A program made the translations under genes and the position numbers. From assembly GCF_003003005.1 (NCBI RefSeq), contig NZ_PVTR01000001.1, forward strand, positions 124,001-188,000: a DNA stretch of 64,000 nucleotides. Reading direction: 5' to 3'. This DNA comes from Mongoliibacter ruber. GTDB taxonomy: Bacteria; Bacteroidota; Bacteroidia; Cytophagales; Cyclobacteriaceae. The notes below the pieces were generated by a model. That model searched no databases, was not told the DNA's origin, and worked only from the letters and a program-made list of their open reading frames with translations. This document shows, in pieces, positions 7,130-15,926 of the stretch (positions within the stretch are counted from its first letter, which is position 1; each line of letters begins with the position of its first letter).

Positions 7130-9772
7130 ATGAGCGAAAATACCAACAATAGTAACCCTGAAGAAAAGGACGAAAGCTTACACGATTCTATTCCCGTAAC
7201 AGGGATGTACAAAGACTGGTTCTTGGATTATGCTTCCTATGTGATTCTAGAGCGAGCTGTACCAGCGATTGAAGATGGGTTTAAGCCTGTGCAGCGACGT
7301 ATCATGCATGCTATGAAAGAAATGGATGATGGGCGCTTCAATAAAGTAGCTAACATCATCGGTCAGTCCATGCAATACCACCCACATGGCGATGCCTCCA
7401 TTGGAGATGCTATTGTCAATATGGGACAAAAAGACCTTCTGATCGAAACCCAAGGTAACTGGGGGGATATCCGAACAGGTGACTCGGCGGCCGCTGCAAG
7501 GTATATAGAAGCTCGCTTGTCTAAGTTTGCCTTGGAAGTGGTTTTCAACTCCCAGACTACTGAGTGGCAGCTCTCCTACGATGGAAGAAAAAGAGAACCT
7601 ATTACTTTGCCGGTGAAATTCCCCTTGCTTTTGGCTCAGGGCGTTGAAGGAATTGCAGTAGGGCTTTCTACCAAAATCCTTCCACACAACTTCTGTGAAT
7701 TAATAGCTGGCTCCATTGCTATTTTGAAAGGTGAAAAGACCAACGTGCTTCCAGATTTCCCTACAGGAGGGCTAGCTGATTTTTCTGAATACAATGAGGG
7801 TTTGAGAGGTGGCAGGGTTAAAGTCCGTGCCAGAATTGAAGAGGAAGACAGCAAAACCCTGTTGATTAAAGACATTCCTTTCGGTACTACAACCAACTCT
7901 ATTATCGATTCCATTATCAAAGCCAATGATAAGGGAAAAATCAAGATCAAAAAGGTGGTAGACAATACTGCCAAAGATGTAGAGATTCAGATTCAACTTG
8001 CTCCTGGTCAATCGCCGGATATGACGATTGATGCACTTTATGCCTTTACCGACTGTGAAGTCAGCATTTCTCCCAATGCTTGTGTGATCATTGAGGACAA
8101 ACCTGTTTTCTTGACGGTCAATGACATTTTGCAATATAATACCAAACAGACTCGGGCATTGCTCAAACGGGAATTGGAAATCCGTAAAGCCGAGTTGATG
8201 GAGAAATTGCTTTTTTCTTCTTTGGAAAAAATATTTATCGAAAACAGAATATACAGGGACATCGAAGAATGTACAACTTGGGAGTCTGTCATCGCGACAA
8301 TTGACAAAGGTTTGGATCCATTCAAACCGGATTTTTACAGGGATATTACAACAGAAGATATTGTCAGACTTACTGAAATCAAAATCAAGCGTATTTCCAA
8401 GTTTGATACTTTCAAGGCTGATGAATTGATGCGCAAGTTGCAGGAGGAATTAAAAGAGGTCAATCATCACCTCAAGCACCTCACTGAATATGCCATCAAA
8501 TATTATGAAAACCTATTGACCAAATATGGTAAGGGTAGAGAGAGAAAAACTGAAATCCGTGCCTTTGACACCATTGAAGCCACTGTGGTGGCTGCCAATA
8601 ACGCAAAACTTTATGTGAATAGGGCTGATGGTTTTGTGGGATATGGATTGAAAAAAGATGAGTTTGTCTGTGATTGTTCAGATCTTGATGATGTAATCGT
8701 CATCCGAAGAGATGGAAAATGCGTCGTTACCAGGATTCAGGAAAAAGGGTTTGTTGGTAAAGATATTTTGCATGTAGCAATATTTCGAAAAGGGGATGAA
8801 CGTATGGTTTACAACCTAATCTACCTGGATGGTGGATCGGGTAGGGCTATGGTAAAACGCTTTCAAGTTTTGGCCGTTACACGTGACCGTGAATATGAAC
8901 TTACCAAGGGTTCAAAAGGCTCAAAGGTGCTGTATTTGACTGCAAACGCAAATGGAGAGGCAGAAATAGTAACAATCTATCTCACACAGGGCGCCAAGGC
9001 GAAAATTAAGGTTTTTGATTTTGATTTTTCAACAATCGAAATCAAGGGCAGGGGTGCAGGTGGAAATATTTTGACCAAGTATGCTGTTAGAAAAATACAA
9101 CTGAAAATGGAAGGTGTATCCACTTTGGGAGGACTTGATATTTACTATGATTCGGTGGTAGGAAGGCTCAATACAGATGAAAGAGGTAAGTTGATCGGTA
9201 ATTTTCTAGGAGACGATAAGATAATCGTATTCTACAAAAACGGAGACTACGAACTGACCTCATTTGAACTTTCCAATAGGTATGAGGCGAGCAATGTTAT
9301 GCTTATTGAGAAATTTGATGCTCAAAAGGTGGTGTCAGTTATTTACTTTGACGGTGCGAGTAAAACACACTTTGTAAAGCGTTTTTTAATTGAGACGACT
9401 ACCATGAATAAAAAATTCAATGTAGTATCAGATCATAAAAACTCTGCTTTGAAGATTGTTTCTACTGAAAAACAGCCTCAAGTAAAAGCTTTGCTTAAAA
9501 AGGGAAGTGTAGAGGAAGAGCAAGAATATGATTTGGATATGCTTATAGATGTCAAAGGCTGGAAGGCTATTGGTAACAAGCTTTCCTCACATGATGTGGT
9601 GTCTCTATCCCTTTTGGCTAGCCAAACTAAACCTGAGTCAGTTGCCGAAGACACAAAGGCAGAAGATGCTTCAGATGAAAATGACCAAGATGAAGATTTG
9701 GAAATAGGCACGACAGTAGATTTGAGTGTCAAAAAAGATGAAGACGACAAAGATCAATTGGGCTTATTCTGA
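7130..9772 (+). CDS. parC: DNA topoisomerase IV subunit A
   Basis: An 880-aa DNA-breaking and rejoining subunit. The N-terminal winged-helix/tower region has VPAIEDGFKPVQRRIMHAM, YHPHGDASIGDAIV and the active-site Tyr125 in AARYIEARL. A coiled-coil region lies around 340-450, and the C-terminal beta-pinwheel is about 490-790 with repeated strand blades. The protein is longer than E. coli ParC and ends in an acidic tail (about 820-875) rich in Asp/Glu. In the quinolone-resistance region, the position equal to GyrA Ser83 is Ala89, while the Asp87 equivalent (Asp93) is kept. It is the second gene of the parE-parC pair. Confidence 0.92.
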   Translation: MSENTNNSNPEEKDESLHDSIPVTGMYKDWFLDYASYVILERAVPAIEDGFKPVQRRIMHAMKEMDDGRFNKVANIIGQSMQYHPHGDASIGDAIVNMGQKDLLIETQGNWGDIRTGDSAAAARYIEARLSKFALEVVFNSQTTEWQLSYDGRKREPITLPVKFPLLLAQGVEGIAVGLSTKILPHNFCELIAGSIAILKGEKTNVLPDFPTGGLADFSEYNEGLRGGRVKVRARIEEEDSKTLLIKDIPFGTTTNSIIDSIIKANDKGKIKIKKVVDNTAKDVEIQIQLAPGQSPDMTIDALYAFTDCEVSISPNACVIIEDKPVFLTVNDILQYNTKQTRALLKRELEIRKAELMEKLLFSSLEKIFIENRIYRDIEECTTWESVIATIDKGLDPFKPDFYRDITTEDIVRLTEIKIKRISKFDTFKADELMRKLQEELKEVNHHLKHLTEYAIKYYENLLTKYGKGRERKTEIRAFDTIEATVVAANNAKLYVNRADGFVGYGLKKDEFVCDCSDLDDVIVIRRDGKCVVTRIQEKGFVGKDILHVAIFRKGDERMVYNLIYLDGGSGRAMVKRFQVLAVTRDREYELTKGSKGSKVLYLTANANGEAEIVTIYLTQGAKAKIKVFDFDFSTIEIKGRGAGGNILTKYAVRKIQLKMEGVSTLGGLDIYYDSVVGRLNTDERGKLIGNFLGDDKIIVFYKNGDYELTSFELSNRYEASNVMLIEKFDAQKVVSVIYFDGASKTHFVKRFLIETTTMNKKFNVVSDHKNSALKIVSTEKQPQVKALLKKGSVEEEQEYDLDMLIDVKGWKAIGNKLSSHDVVSLSLLASQTKPESVAEDTKAEDASDENDQDEDLEIGTTVDLSVKKDEDDKDQLGLF

Positions 9773-9968
9773 GAAAAGCGGAAAACCTAGAAACAATGGC
9801 CACAAATGGAAGTGGGTACCAAAGTGGAAAGGGTGCAGCTAGGACCTAAGCAAGTTTGGATGATGGTTGGGATCGTTAACTTTAGGAATTAGTTTGAAAG
9901 GCTAAAAAAACCAAAGAGGAAGGTATTTTTCTTCCTAAAGTTTTTAGAGATAAAAGGAAAGAAGAATT

Positions 9969-10664
9969 ATGGATCAAAATACCGAGTTGGCTTTTTTGGA
10001 GTACCTTAAAACATACATTACTCCTCACAAGATCAAACTGATGGACGAAATTTTGTCCAAACGTACCCGGTACTTTACTGTTGTGCTAGAGGACATATTC
10101 AAACCGCATAATGCATCAGCCGTTCTCAGGACGGCTGATTGTTTTGGTATCCAAGATGTCCATGTCATAGAAAAAACCAACACCTACAAAATCAACCCTT
10201 ATGTCACAAGGGGAGCATCTCAATGGGTTGACTTACATAGGTATGGGTATCAAAATGGCTCTGGAGTCATGGACTGTTTTGATTCGCTCAGGTCAAAGGG
10301 TTATAAAATATACGCCACTAGCCCTGTGGCAGATAGCATCAATATCAATGACCTCAAACCAGATCATCCCATGGCTCTTGTTTTTGGAAATGAACATGAA
10401 GGGGTTTCTGATGAGGTTATTTCTCAATCAGATGGTTTGGTTCATATTCCTATGCATGGATTTACCGAGAGCTTTAACATATCTGTAACGGCATCAATTT
10501 TTCTTTTCGATTTGTTACGCAAGGTAAAAGAATACGCTATTTCAGATTTTTACATTTCAGAAAGTGAAAAAGCTAATTTGAGATCAAAGTGGTACAGAGG
10601 ATTGGTGAAACAAGTAGACATTCATGAAAAGGAGTTTTTGCGAAAAATTGACATGGAAATTTGA
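9969..10664 (+). CDS. trmH: tRNA (guanosine-2'-O-)-methyltransferase, SpoU family
   Basis: A 231-aa SPOUT-class enzyme that puts a 2'-O-methyl on G18 in the tRNA D-loop. All three SpoU motifs are clear: FKPHNASAVLRTADCFG (motif 1 with Asn and the catalytic Arg), ALVFGNEHEGVSDEV (motif 2) and IPMHGFTESFNISVTASI (motif 3, SAM-binding trefoil knot). The C-terminal about 40 residues are basic and helical, as in TrmH, where they help to bind tRNA. TrmH is preferred over rRNA-type SpoU enzymes because the protein lacks an N-terminal L30-like domain. The 195-bp gap before it holds no recognisable gene. Confidence 0.87.
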   Translation: MDQNTELAFLEYLKTYITPHKIKLMDEILSKRTRYFTVVLEDIFKPHNASAVLRTADCFGIQDVHVIEKTNTYKINPYVTRGASQWVDLHRYGYQNGSGVMDCFDSLRSKGYKIYATSPVADSININDLKPDHPMALVFGNEHEGVSDEVISQSDGLVHIPMHGFTESFNISVTASIFLFDLLRKVKEYAISDFYISESEKANLRSKWYRGLVKQVDIHEKEFLRKIDMEI

Positions 10665-10736
10665 GCTTATTTTTTTGCAAACCATTTTGAAATAAAAATT
10701 TTGATTTGATCAATACCTCTATAAAGTTAACCCAAT

Positions 10737-11195
10737 TCATTTTTGTTTGAAATGAACTTTTCCGGAAGACATTCTAAGAATTCCCTTCAAATACAAGTAG
10801 CCAAAAATCAAACAAATCAAAGAACTGATAACCATAAAGGTCATCTTACCGGCCAATTCATTTAAATAGGGGTGGTCATTAAATAGGACCATGGGTATTC
10901 CAGCAAGTCCTCTCAATAAAAAAACTCCACAGATAGCAATTAGTATAGGTTTGAGTAAGGGTAATTTTATGATCAATCCTGCCCCTGAAAAAGCATAAAG
11001 TGCCCAAACAGCAAAAATCAATGCAATAAATAAAGTAACGATAATGGGTTCAATCATGCCCTGTTCAGCTTGCAAGGCCATCATTTCTCCAGCTCCAAAA
11101 AACCTATACCAATCAGGTCCACCTATGACAATTCCTACATGCATCAGTGAAATTGCGGCAGTCATACAGCCAGCTATAAAAAGGGGTTTATTCAT
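10737..11195 (-). CDS. Four-helix membrane protein, unknown function
   Basis: A 152-aa inner-membrane protein with hydrophobic segments at about 4-24, 50-72, 80-100 and 120-142. A loop with GPDWYRFFGAGEMMALQ follows the first helix. This pattern is common in short Bacteroidota membrane proteins of no known function. The ATG at 11195 is the only good start. It stands alone, convergent to trmH. Confidence 0.65.
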   Translation of the reverse strand: MNKPLFIAGCMTAAISLMHVGIVIGGPDWYRFFGAGEMMALQAEQGMIEPIIVTLFIALIFAVWALYAFSGAGLIIKLPLLKPILIAICGVFLLRGLAGIPMVLFNDHPYLNELAGKMTFMVISSLICLIFGYLYLKGILRMSSGKVHFKQK

Positions 11196-11223
11196 ACCAT
11201 TTTCATTTAACTAACAGAAAAAA

Positions 11224-11249
11224 GCCCCTCAGTTAGTGGGCTGAGGGGC
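11224..11249 (-). terminator. Intrinsic terminator of the CocE-type hydrolase gene
   Basis: A 9-bp GC-rich perfect stem (11224-11232 with 11241-11249) followed on the minus strand by a T-run. It sits 6 bp after the stop codon of the hydrolase gene. Confidence 0.85.
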
Positions 11250-11255
11250 GAAAAT

Positions 11256-13136
11256 CTACTTTCTGATGATTGGAAGTTTGATTTGACTTGGATATTTATT
11301 GGAATGGTGAATGCTATTGGTAGCTACCACACCCTCTGTTTCGTCATAATTATTTCCTCCCGTGTTCATATTTCTGTCAAATCTGGGAAAGTTTGAACTC
11401 GAAATTTCAATCCTGATACTATGGCCTTTTTCAAAGTAATTGGAAGTGGACATAGGTGTCATATTTACTTCATATACCTCACCACTTTCCATAAAGACTT
11501 CTTTTTCATAACCTTCTCTGTATCGGATTCTTTGGATAGTTTCATCTAGGTTGTATGCTTTACCATCTGGATATACATCGATAATTTTTATAGTCAAATC
11601 CGTATCTTTTACGTCAGATGATAAAAAAAGCTTGGCTTCAATAAAGCCACTGACCTCAATACCTTCTTTCAAAGGCTCTGAAGTATACACAAGGATATCT
11701 TCTCTCAATTCCATCTCTTGCTGGTCAAAAGCGCCACCTTGTACTGCATTTCCTGTGCAACACACATTTCCTCCATAAGAGTTGACAGGATTCATAGGGT
11801 CGTATTTGAAGGTATCAGGATTGTCTCTTCCCGCTTTTTTACCAGTTAGCGCTCCATCACCTAACCTGCTGTTGGCGTTCCCTTTACTATTAAGGTAGAA
11901 AGTTTCCATTTTAGCTTCTTTTGGCGGCCAAGTATCTGAAGTTTGCCATTTGTTGGCTCCCATGGTAAAGTAAGTCACTTTAGGCATGTCAAGGATGGCG
12001 TTCTGATCACCTTTAAGCCAATAGTCAAACCATTTGAATGTGATAGCCGGGTCAGGTAAAATTGCATTTCCCATGCTTCTTTCTCCAACTACTGTATTTT
12101 CTGTGGCTCTCAAGAAAGAGCAATGCAGGGTAGGGGCTATGATCAAAAACTGGTTTTCCTTTGTTCCCTCTACTTTTGCAGCCTCTCTAATGTGATTGTA
12201 CATGGCCAAGTTTGGACTGCTAGCTACATCATACCAAGAGACAAACCAAAATGCTGGTTTTTCAAAATCCATATCATCATGAAAAAGTCCACCTTCATAC
12301 CATTTTGGGTCATTAGGCTTTCTAGTTATCATTTCCTCATAAATGCCTTTTGGTCCATTTACATTTTTGATGATGTCTTTTACAGGTAAATGGCTCAACC
12401 CTTCTGCCCAATCTACTCTTGCGTATCGAGGCGCCATATCATAGAATTTCTGTAAGCGAAGTAAATCCTCTTGTTCAATGCCCTTAGGCAACCTAGGAGC
12501 CATTGGGTCATGTTGTGTACTGTACAACCAAGAAGTAAACAGCATCTGACCTGCTCCACCTCTGTACCAATTGCCTTGTTCATAATAATCACCTATCCGA
12601 CCTACTCCAGCTCCAAAACCTTGGGCTACGAGTGCGGTATGTGAAGGGTGATCCAATGAAGCTACAGCCATTTGCCATTCCGCTGTGGAAGAACACCCGA
12701 TGGTTCCGATTTTACCATTGCTCCAAGTTTGGTTGGACATCCACTCAAAGGCATCATAGCCATCGGTCAAGGGAACACCTAAGATATCCCATTCCCCTTC
12801 TGAAAAAAACCTTCCTCTTTCATTTTGAATCACATAGGCATATCCTCTTTTGACATATTCCAATGCCGTTTCCATATGTCTAGAGACCAACTCTCCATTG
12901 CTGTATGAATTGAATTGATAGGGCGTTCTGCTAAATACAATCGGAACTGGATCGTCGGTCTTTGGACGATAAATATCTGTAGCCAACCGTACACCATCTC
13001 TCATGGGCATCATGATTTTTTGGTCTACAATGGCTACCTCATGTAACTGATCCAATATGCTCTTTTCCTGAGCAAAGGACCATCCGTAAATGAGGAAGGT
13101 TAATAAAAATATAATTGAAAGTCGTTTTCGGGTCAT
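11256..13136 (-). CDS. CocE/NonD family hydrolase (S15-type), exported
   Basis: A 626-aa secreted alpha/beta hydrolase of the CocE/X-Pro dipeptidyl-peptidase S15 superfamily; substrates are acyl esters, cephalosporin-type esters or Pro-peptides. The Sec signal peptide ends near WSFAQ. Family start: [17 protein letters not shown]. The nucleophile elbow is in [12 protein letters not shown], Ser149 by this start. A cap region with many Trp/Tyr follows, then a C-terminal jelly-roll domain (about 420-620) with [13 protein letters not shown] and [18 protein letters not shown]. The elbow lacks the usual G after S-x, but S15 relatives vary there. I use the ATG at 13136 and not the TTG two codons upstream. 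Confidence 0.86.
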   Translation of the reverse strand: MTRKRLSIIFLLTFLIYGWSFAQEKSILDQLHEVAIVDQKIMMPMRDGVRLATDIYRPKTDDPVPIVFSRTPYQFNSYSNGELVSRHMETALEYVKRGYAYVIQNERGRFFSEGEWDILGVPLTDGYDAFEWMSNQTWSNGKIGTIGCSSTAEWQMAVASLDHPSHTALVAQGFGAGVGRIGDYYEQGNWYRGGAGQMLFTSWLYSTQHDPMAPRLPKGIEQEDLLRLQKFYDMAPRYARVDWAEGLSHLPVKDIIKNVNGPKGIYEEMITRKPNDPKWYEGGLFHDDMDFEKPAFWFVSWYDVASSPNLAMYNHIREAAKVEGTKENQFLIIAPTLHCSFLRATENTVVGERSMGNAILPDPAITFKWFDYWLKGDQNAILDMPKVTYFTMGANKWQTSDTWPPKEAKMETFYLNSKGNANSRLGDGALTGKKAGRDNPDTFKYDPMNPVNSYGGNVCCTGNAVQGGAFDQQEMELREDILVYTSEPLKEGIEVSGFIEAKLFLSSDVKDTDLTIKIIDVYPDGKAYNLDETIQRIRYREGYEKEVFMESGEVYEVNMTPMSTSNYFEKGHSIRIEISSSNFPRFDRNMNTGGNNYDETEGVVATNSIHHSNKYPSQIKLPIIRK

Positions 13137-13193
13137 ATTCAAGGATGTGTTTAGTGAATTATGAAAGTAAAAAATTATACTTTAAGAAATAAA

Positions 13194-13230
13194 AAAACAC
13201 CCATTTCATATTTAAGAAAAAGGTGTTTTT
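13194..13230 (-). terminator. Intrinsic terminator after the beta-barrel-like gene
   Basis: AAAAACACC (13194-13202) pairs with GGTGTTTTT (13222-13230). On the minus strand a T-rich tail follows. It lies 60 bp 3' of the 13291-13911 gene and before the hydrolase start. Confidence 0.65.
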
Positions 13231-13290
13231 ATATGACTTGCAGAAATTTAAACTTAATAGGTAATTTGAGATTCAAAAATCCAGGTATAA

Positions 13291-13911
13291 TTAGGGGTTT
13301 TGATTGTTCTTAAAGTTAAAAGTGTTTTTCAACTTGTCTCCAAAAGTGTCATTATTCTTTTTTCTTTTTGCTCTGGCCCTTTTCCTTTTTCGCTTGTTCT
13401 GCTCCTTAGTCTTGACCAAAACTGTTCTGGCAGAAATGCCTACCTGGCCCCTGAAAAACTCTTCTCTCCCCATTAGATTGACATTGGGTTTGTAGTCCAA
13501 TGAAATCACAGTATTGAGAATTGTCATTTCTATACCAGCGATTAAATCTACACCTGTAGTAGGGTTGCCATATGTGTGAATGATTTGCATGGATTCAGGA
13601 TCTTTCACTTTACTTTCTTCCCATCCTGAAGATAGACCTGCTCCATAATAATAGTTGAATCTTTTGGAAATGATTGGTTTATGAGATTCCACCAGGAGGT
13701 GAAAAGTCGTATTTCTTGAAAAATCAGATTGTACTATTCCCTCTAGTGTGACATGTTTCAAAACACGTTGTTGTGCACTTAGCCCAAAAGTACGGCTAAA
13801 GTCATTGCTGCCCATTCTCAAACCTACAGCTGTTCCATAGCGCTGTGCTTCCGCTTGTTGAAAAAAGCTTAAAAGAACGAAAAGAGGAATAAACAGAAGA
13901 TATTTTTTCAT
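13291..13911 (-). CDS. Exported beta-barrel-like protein with basic C-terminal tail
   Basis: A 206-aa protein with a Sec signal peptide (cleavage near AEAQ, residue 23). Residues 25-165 alternate hydrophobic/polar residues with aromatic and glycine turns (RYGTAVGLRMG, FNYYYGAGLSSGWEES, NTVISLDYKPNVNL), fitting a small 8-strand outer-membrane barrel. The last about 40 residues are strongly Lys/Arg/Asn-rich (KRKRKRARAKRKKNN). That is odd for a barrel end and suggests a periplasmic tail binding anionic partners. It lies 54 bp downstream of the VLRF1 gene on the same strand, so the two may be co-transcribed. Function is unknown. Confidence 0.68.
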   Translation of the reverse strand: MKKYLLFIPLFVLLSFFQQAEAQRYGTAVGLRMGSNDFSRTFGLSAQQRVLKHVTLEGIVQSDFSRNTTFHLLVESHKPIISKRFNYYYGAGLSSGWEESKVKDPESMQIIHTYGNPTTGVDLIAGIEMTILNTVISLDYKPNVNLMGREEFFRGQVGISARTVLVKTKEQNKRKRKRARAKRKKNNDTFGDKLKNTFNFKNNQNP

Positions 13912-13965
13912 AGCAATCGAATTTCCAGCCGTATTGCTCTAAAATCGTTCCAAATACCACTTAGG

Positions 13966-14682
13966 CTACCAATCCTCATCCTCTTTTTCGATAAAATTAT
14001 TTAAATCGTTAGTAAACAGGGGTTTAAAACTCGATACATATTCCTCAGAAATCAGTTCGAATTCCGTTTTGCTCATAAATTCACGGATCTTGAGCAAGGC
14101 TTCAAACGTGGGGGTAGAGGTGTGCATGGGTATTTTAAAAATCCTTTTATCATTTTTTTCAAAAGGTGTCACTTCTTTTCCTCCGTAAAAATAGGGTATC
14201 AATGTAGTGGCGCAGCTGAGCCCAATTGAATCTATTCTGAATTCACTGAAATACTTGTTTAACCTAAGGTTGATTTCATCAAAAAACTCCAAGGTTTCAG
14301 CCAGCCTAACCCTTGAGCCCGCTCTTGACTTACCTTTTGTTTTCAAGTATTTAATTTGGCTTTTTCCTTGCTTTTTTCTCACCATATAAGCTCGAAATAC
14401 CTTGTGGTCTGACAACTCCCCATTTTCAAACAAGCCAAGAGATGCTTGTCCTGAGCGTATAAGTATCAAAACATAGTTGACAAACTCAAGCTCTCTTAGC
14501 TTTTGGCCATTTTCATCAAGGTCTATATTCAATGATAATCTTAGGCTGGCAACATTTTCTTCTTCTGAATTTTTGAAAGTAAGCTTTCTTTTTTTTAAGT
14601 TTTTTTCAAGATGTAAACCGCTGTTTAAAAGTGTGTTAAAGACATGTGTGGTTTTTTCGAAATCTAAAAGTACATTTTTCAT
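13966..14682 (-). CDS. Bacterial VLRF1 (Vms1/ANKZF1-like) release-factor domain protein
   Basis: A 238-aa cytosolic protein. The core (about 65-165) matches the VLRF1 peptidyl-tRNA hydrolase/release-factor domain of eukaryotic Vms1 and ANKZF1. A strand-rich FVNYVLILIRSGQASLGLFENGEL is followed by YMVRKKQGKSQ with Gln109 at the catalytic-Gln position, and by GKSRAGSRVRLAET, the counterpart of the basic GKAKSAGSALRR-type block in Vms1. Vms1 cleaves peptidyl-tRNA on stalled 60S subunits. A ribosome-rescue role here is inferred from homology. It has no zinc finger or ankyrin repeats, so it is a minimal form. Divergent from the HEAT-like gene, with a 59-bp gap. Confidence 0.75.
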   Translation of the reverse strand: MKNVLLDFEKTTHVFNTLLNSGLHLEKNLKKRKLTFKNSEEENVASLRLSLNIDLDENGQKLRELEFVNYVLILIRSGQASLGLFENGELSDHKVFRAYMVRKKQGKSQIKYLKTKGKSRAGSRVRLAETLEFFDEINLRLNKYFSEFRIDSIGLSCATTLIPYFYGGKEVTPFEKNDKRIFKIPMHTSTPTFEALLKIREFMSKTEFELISEEYVSSFKPLFTNDLNNFIEKEDEDW

Positions 14683-14716
14683 GATGTGAAATTTATTATT
14701 GATCCTTTTATGGTCT

Positions 14717-14724
14717 TATTTTTG
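14717..14724 (+). promoter_or_regulatory. Candidate -7 box (TAnnTTTG) for the HEAT-like gene
   Basis: TATTTTTG is an exact match to the Bacteroidota -7 consensus, with the ATG 17 bp further on. A TTG at 14699-14701 could be part of the -33 box, but the spacing (15 nt) is shorter than usual. Confidence 0.4.
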
Positions 14725-14741
14725 TTAAAATATTATAATCA

Positions 14742-15272
14742 ATGAAGTATACAGTAGAACAACTCATTGCACGCATGTGCGACCCCCAGGAAAAAGAAGC
14801 TTATCTATACGCAGATAAGCTTTCAAAGATAGGCAATCAAGAAGTAATTGATAATCTTATATCAATATTGAAGGCTGAAAATTATGAAAGTGCTCTTTTG
14901 GCGGCTAGGTCTCTTGGCAATATTGAAAACAATAATGAAGCCCTCGAGCACTTATTTGAAGTCATTCATAGAAATGAAAATAAACTTCAAAATGGGGCTT
15001 TTGTCCAAACATTAGATGGCTATGATTTGTCGGAAAGGTTTGTAGACCTTTTCAGGTTATACCTCTTTGGAAATTTCAAAACTTCGGCACTTGCAAAGGA
15101 GTTTTTGGATACTGTAGAATTTGAATTGACTCCACGGGTGTTGAAAAAAATGGAAAAACACTGGAATCATTTTAAGAATAATTTTGATCAAAATTCGGAT
15201 GAGTTTGAAATCAAAAAGTCTGAAGTTGAAGAAATGATTGAAGAAATTAAAGCAATCTTTTCTGAGGAATAA
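14742..15272 (+). CDS. HEAT-like repeat protein
   Basis: A 176-aa all-alpha protein. The N-terminal half has two clear HEAT-type helical pairs: KEAYLYADKLSKIGNQEVIDN and YESALLAARSLGNIENNNEALE. The C-terminal half is a longer helical segment with an acidic, Glu/Lys-rich coil (about 140-176). Such repeats usually bind other proteins; the partner is not known. It shares a short divergent promoter region with the VLRF1 gene and is 36 bp upstream of the next gene on the same strand, with which it probably forms an operon. Confidence 0.68.
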   Translation: MKYTVEQLIARMCDPQEKEAYLYADKLSKIGNQEVIDNLISILKAENYESALLAARSLGNIENNNEALEHLFEVIHRNENKLQNGAFVQTLDGYDLSERFVDLFRLYLFGNFKTSALAKEFLDTVEFELTPRVLKKMEKHWNHFKNNFDQNSDEFEIKKSEVEEMIEEIKAIFSEE

Positions 15273-15308
15273 ACAACATTTGATTACGCATAAAGGTTAT
15301 ATAAGTAT

Positions 15309-15926
15309 ATGAAATTCAGAGATGTAATACTGCTTCATGAAGAATTCTTAGCCGATTTTGGTTTTAAGTTAGATGGTAAATCTCTGCATTATACGAAGAC
15401 TTTTGGAGAAGGGCGGCAAATGGTATTTTTTCATTATACCCATTATGAAGATGTCTCTTACCTCGAATATCACCTTGGAATAAGATACGATAACATTGAA
15501 AATATTGTCCATAGGTTTTTGCCATCTCTTGGCGATTACAAAGAACGTAGTATTACATTGGTAGAGACTATGGATAGGATAGATACTGAGATGCCTAGGA
15601 GGTTTTTAGTAGAAAATGACCTTGAACTTGGTTCTGTTATTGAAAATGCAGAAAATTTTTTGGTGAAAAACGGCTTCAGGTTTTTAGATAAATTTTCAGA
15701 GGGAAAATCATTGGAGTCGTATTTCAATTCGGATACGGCTACTCCAATATTGACTCAAAACTTTACTTATAGATCCGCTAGAGGTATTACCTTAGCCAAA
15801 TTTTACAATCCTGACGCATTTGAAGACATCAAGAGCAAATACCTTGATATGTTGAATGAAAAACAGGTTACTCCTTTCAATCTAGCCTGTTTTATTAACC
15901 TCATTGATTATTTAGAGCATATTTAG
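15309..15926 (+). CDS. Conserved-type hypothetical protein, 205 aa
   Basis: A 205-aa soluble protein with no signal or membrane segment. The N-terminal part (about 1-90) is a likely mixed alpha/beta domain with FGEGRQMVFFHYTHYEDVSYLEYHL. The second half is largely helical and ends in FNLACFINLIDYLEHI. No family is recognised. It follows the HEAT-like gene closely and its stop overlaps the convergent hrpB stop by 4 bp, so it probably works with, or is at least transcribed with, the HEAT-like protein. Confidence 0.65.
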   Translation: MKFRDVILLHEEFLADFGFKLDGKSLHYTKTFGEGRQMVFFHYTHYEDVSYLEYHLGIRYDNIENIVHRFLPSLGDYKERSITLVETMDRIDTEMPRRFLVENDLELGSVIENAENFLVKNGFRFLDKFSEGKSLESYFNSDTATPILTQNFTYRSARGITLAKFYNPDAFEDIKSKYLDMLNEKQVTPFNLACFINLIDYLEHI

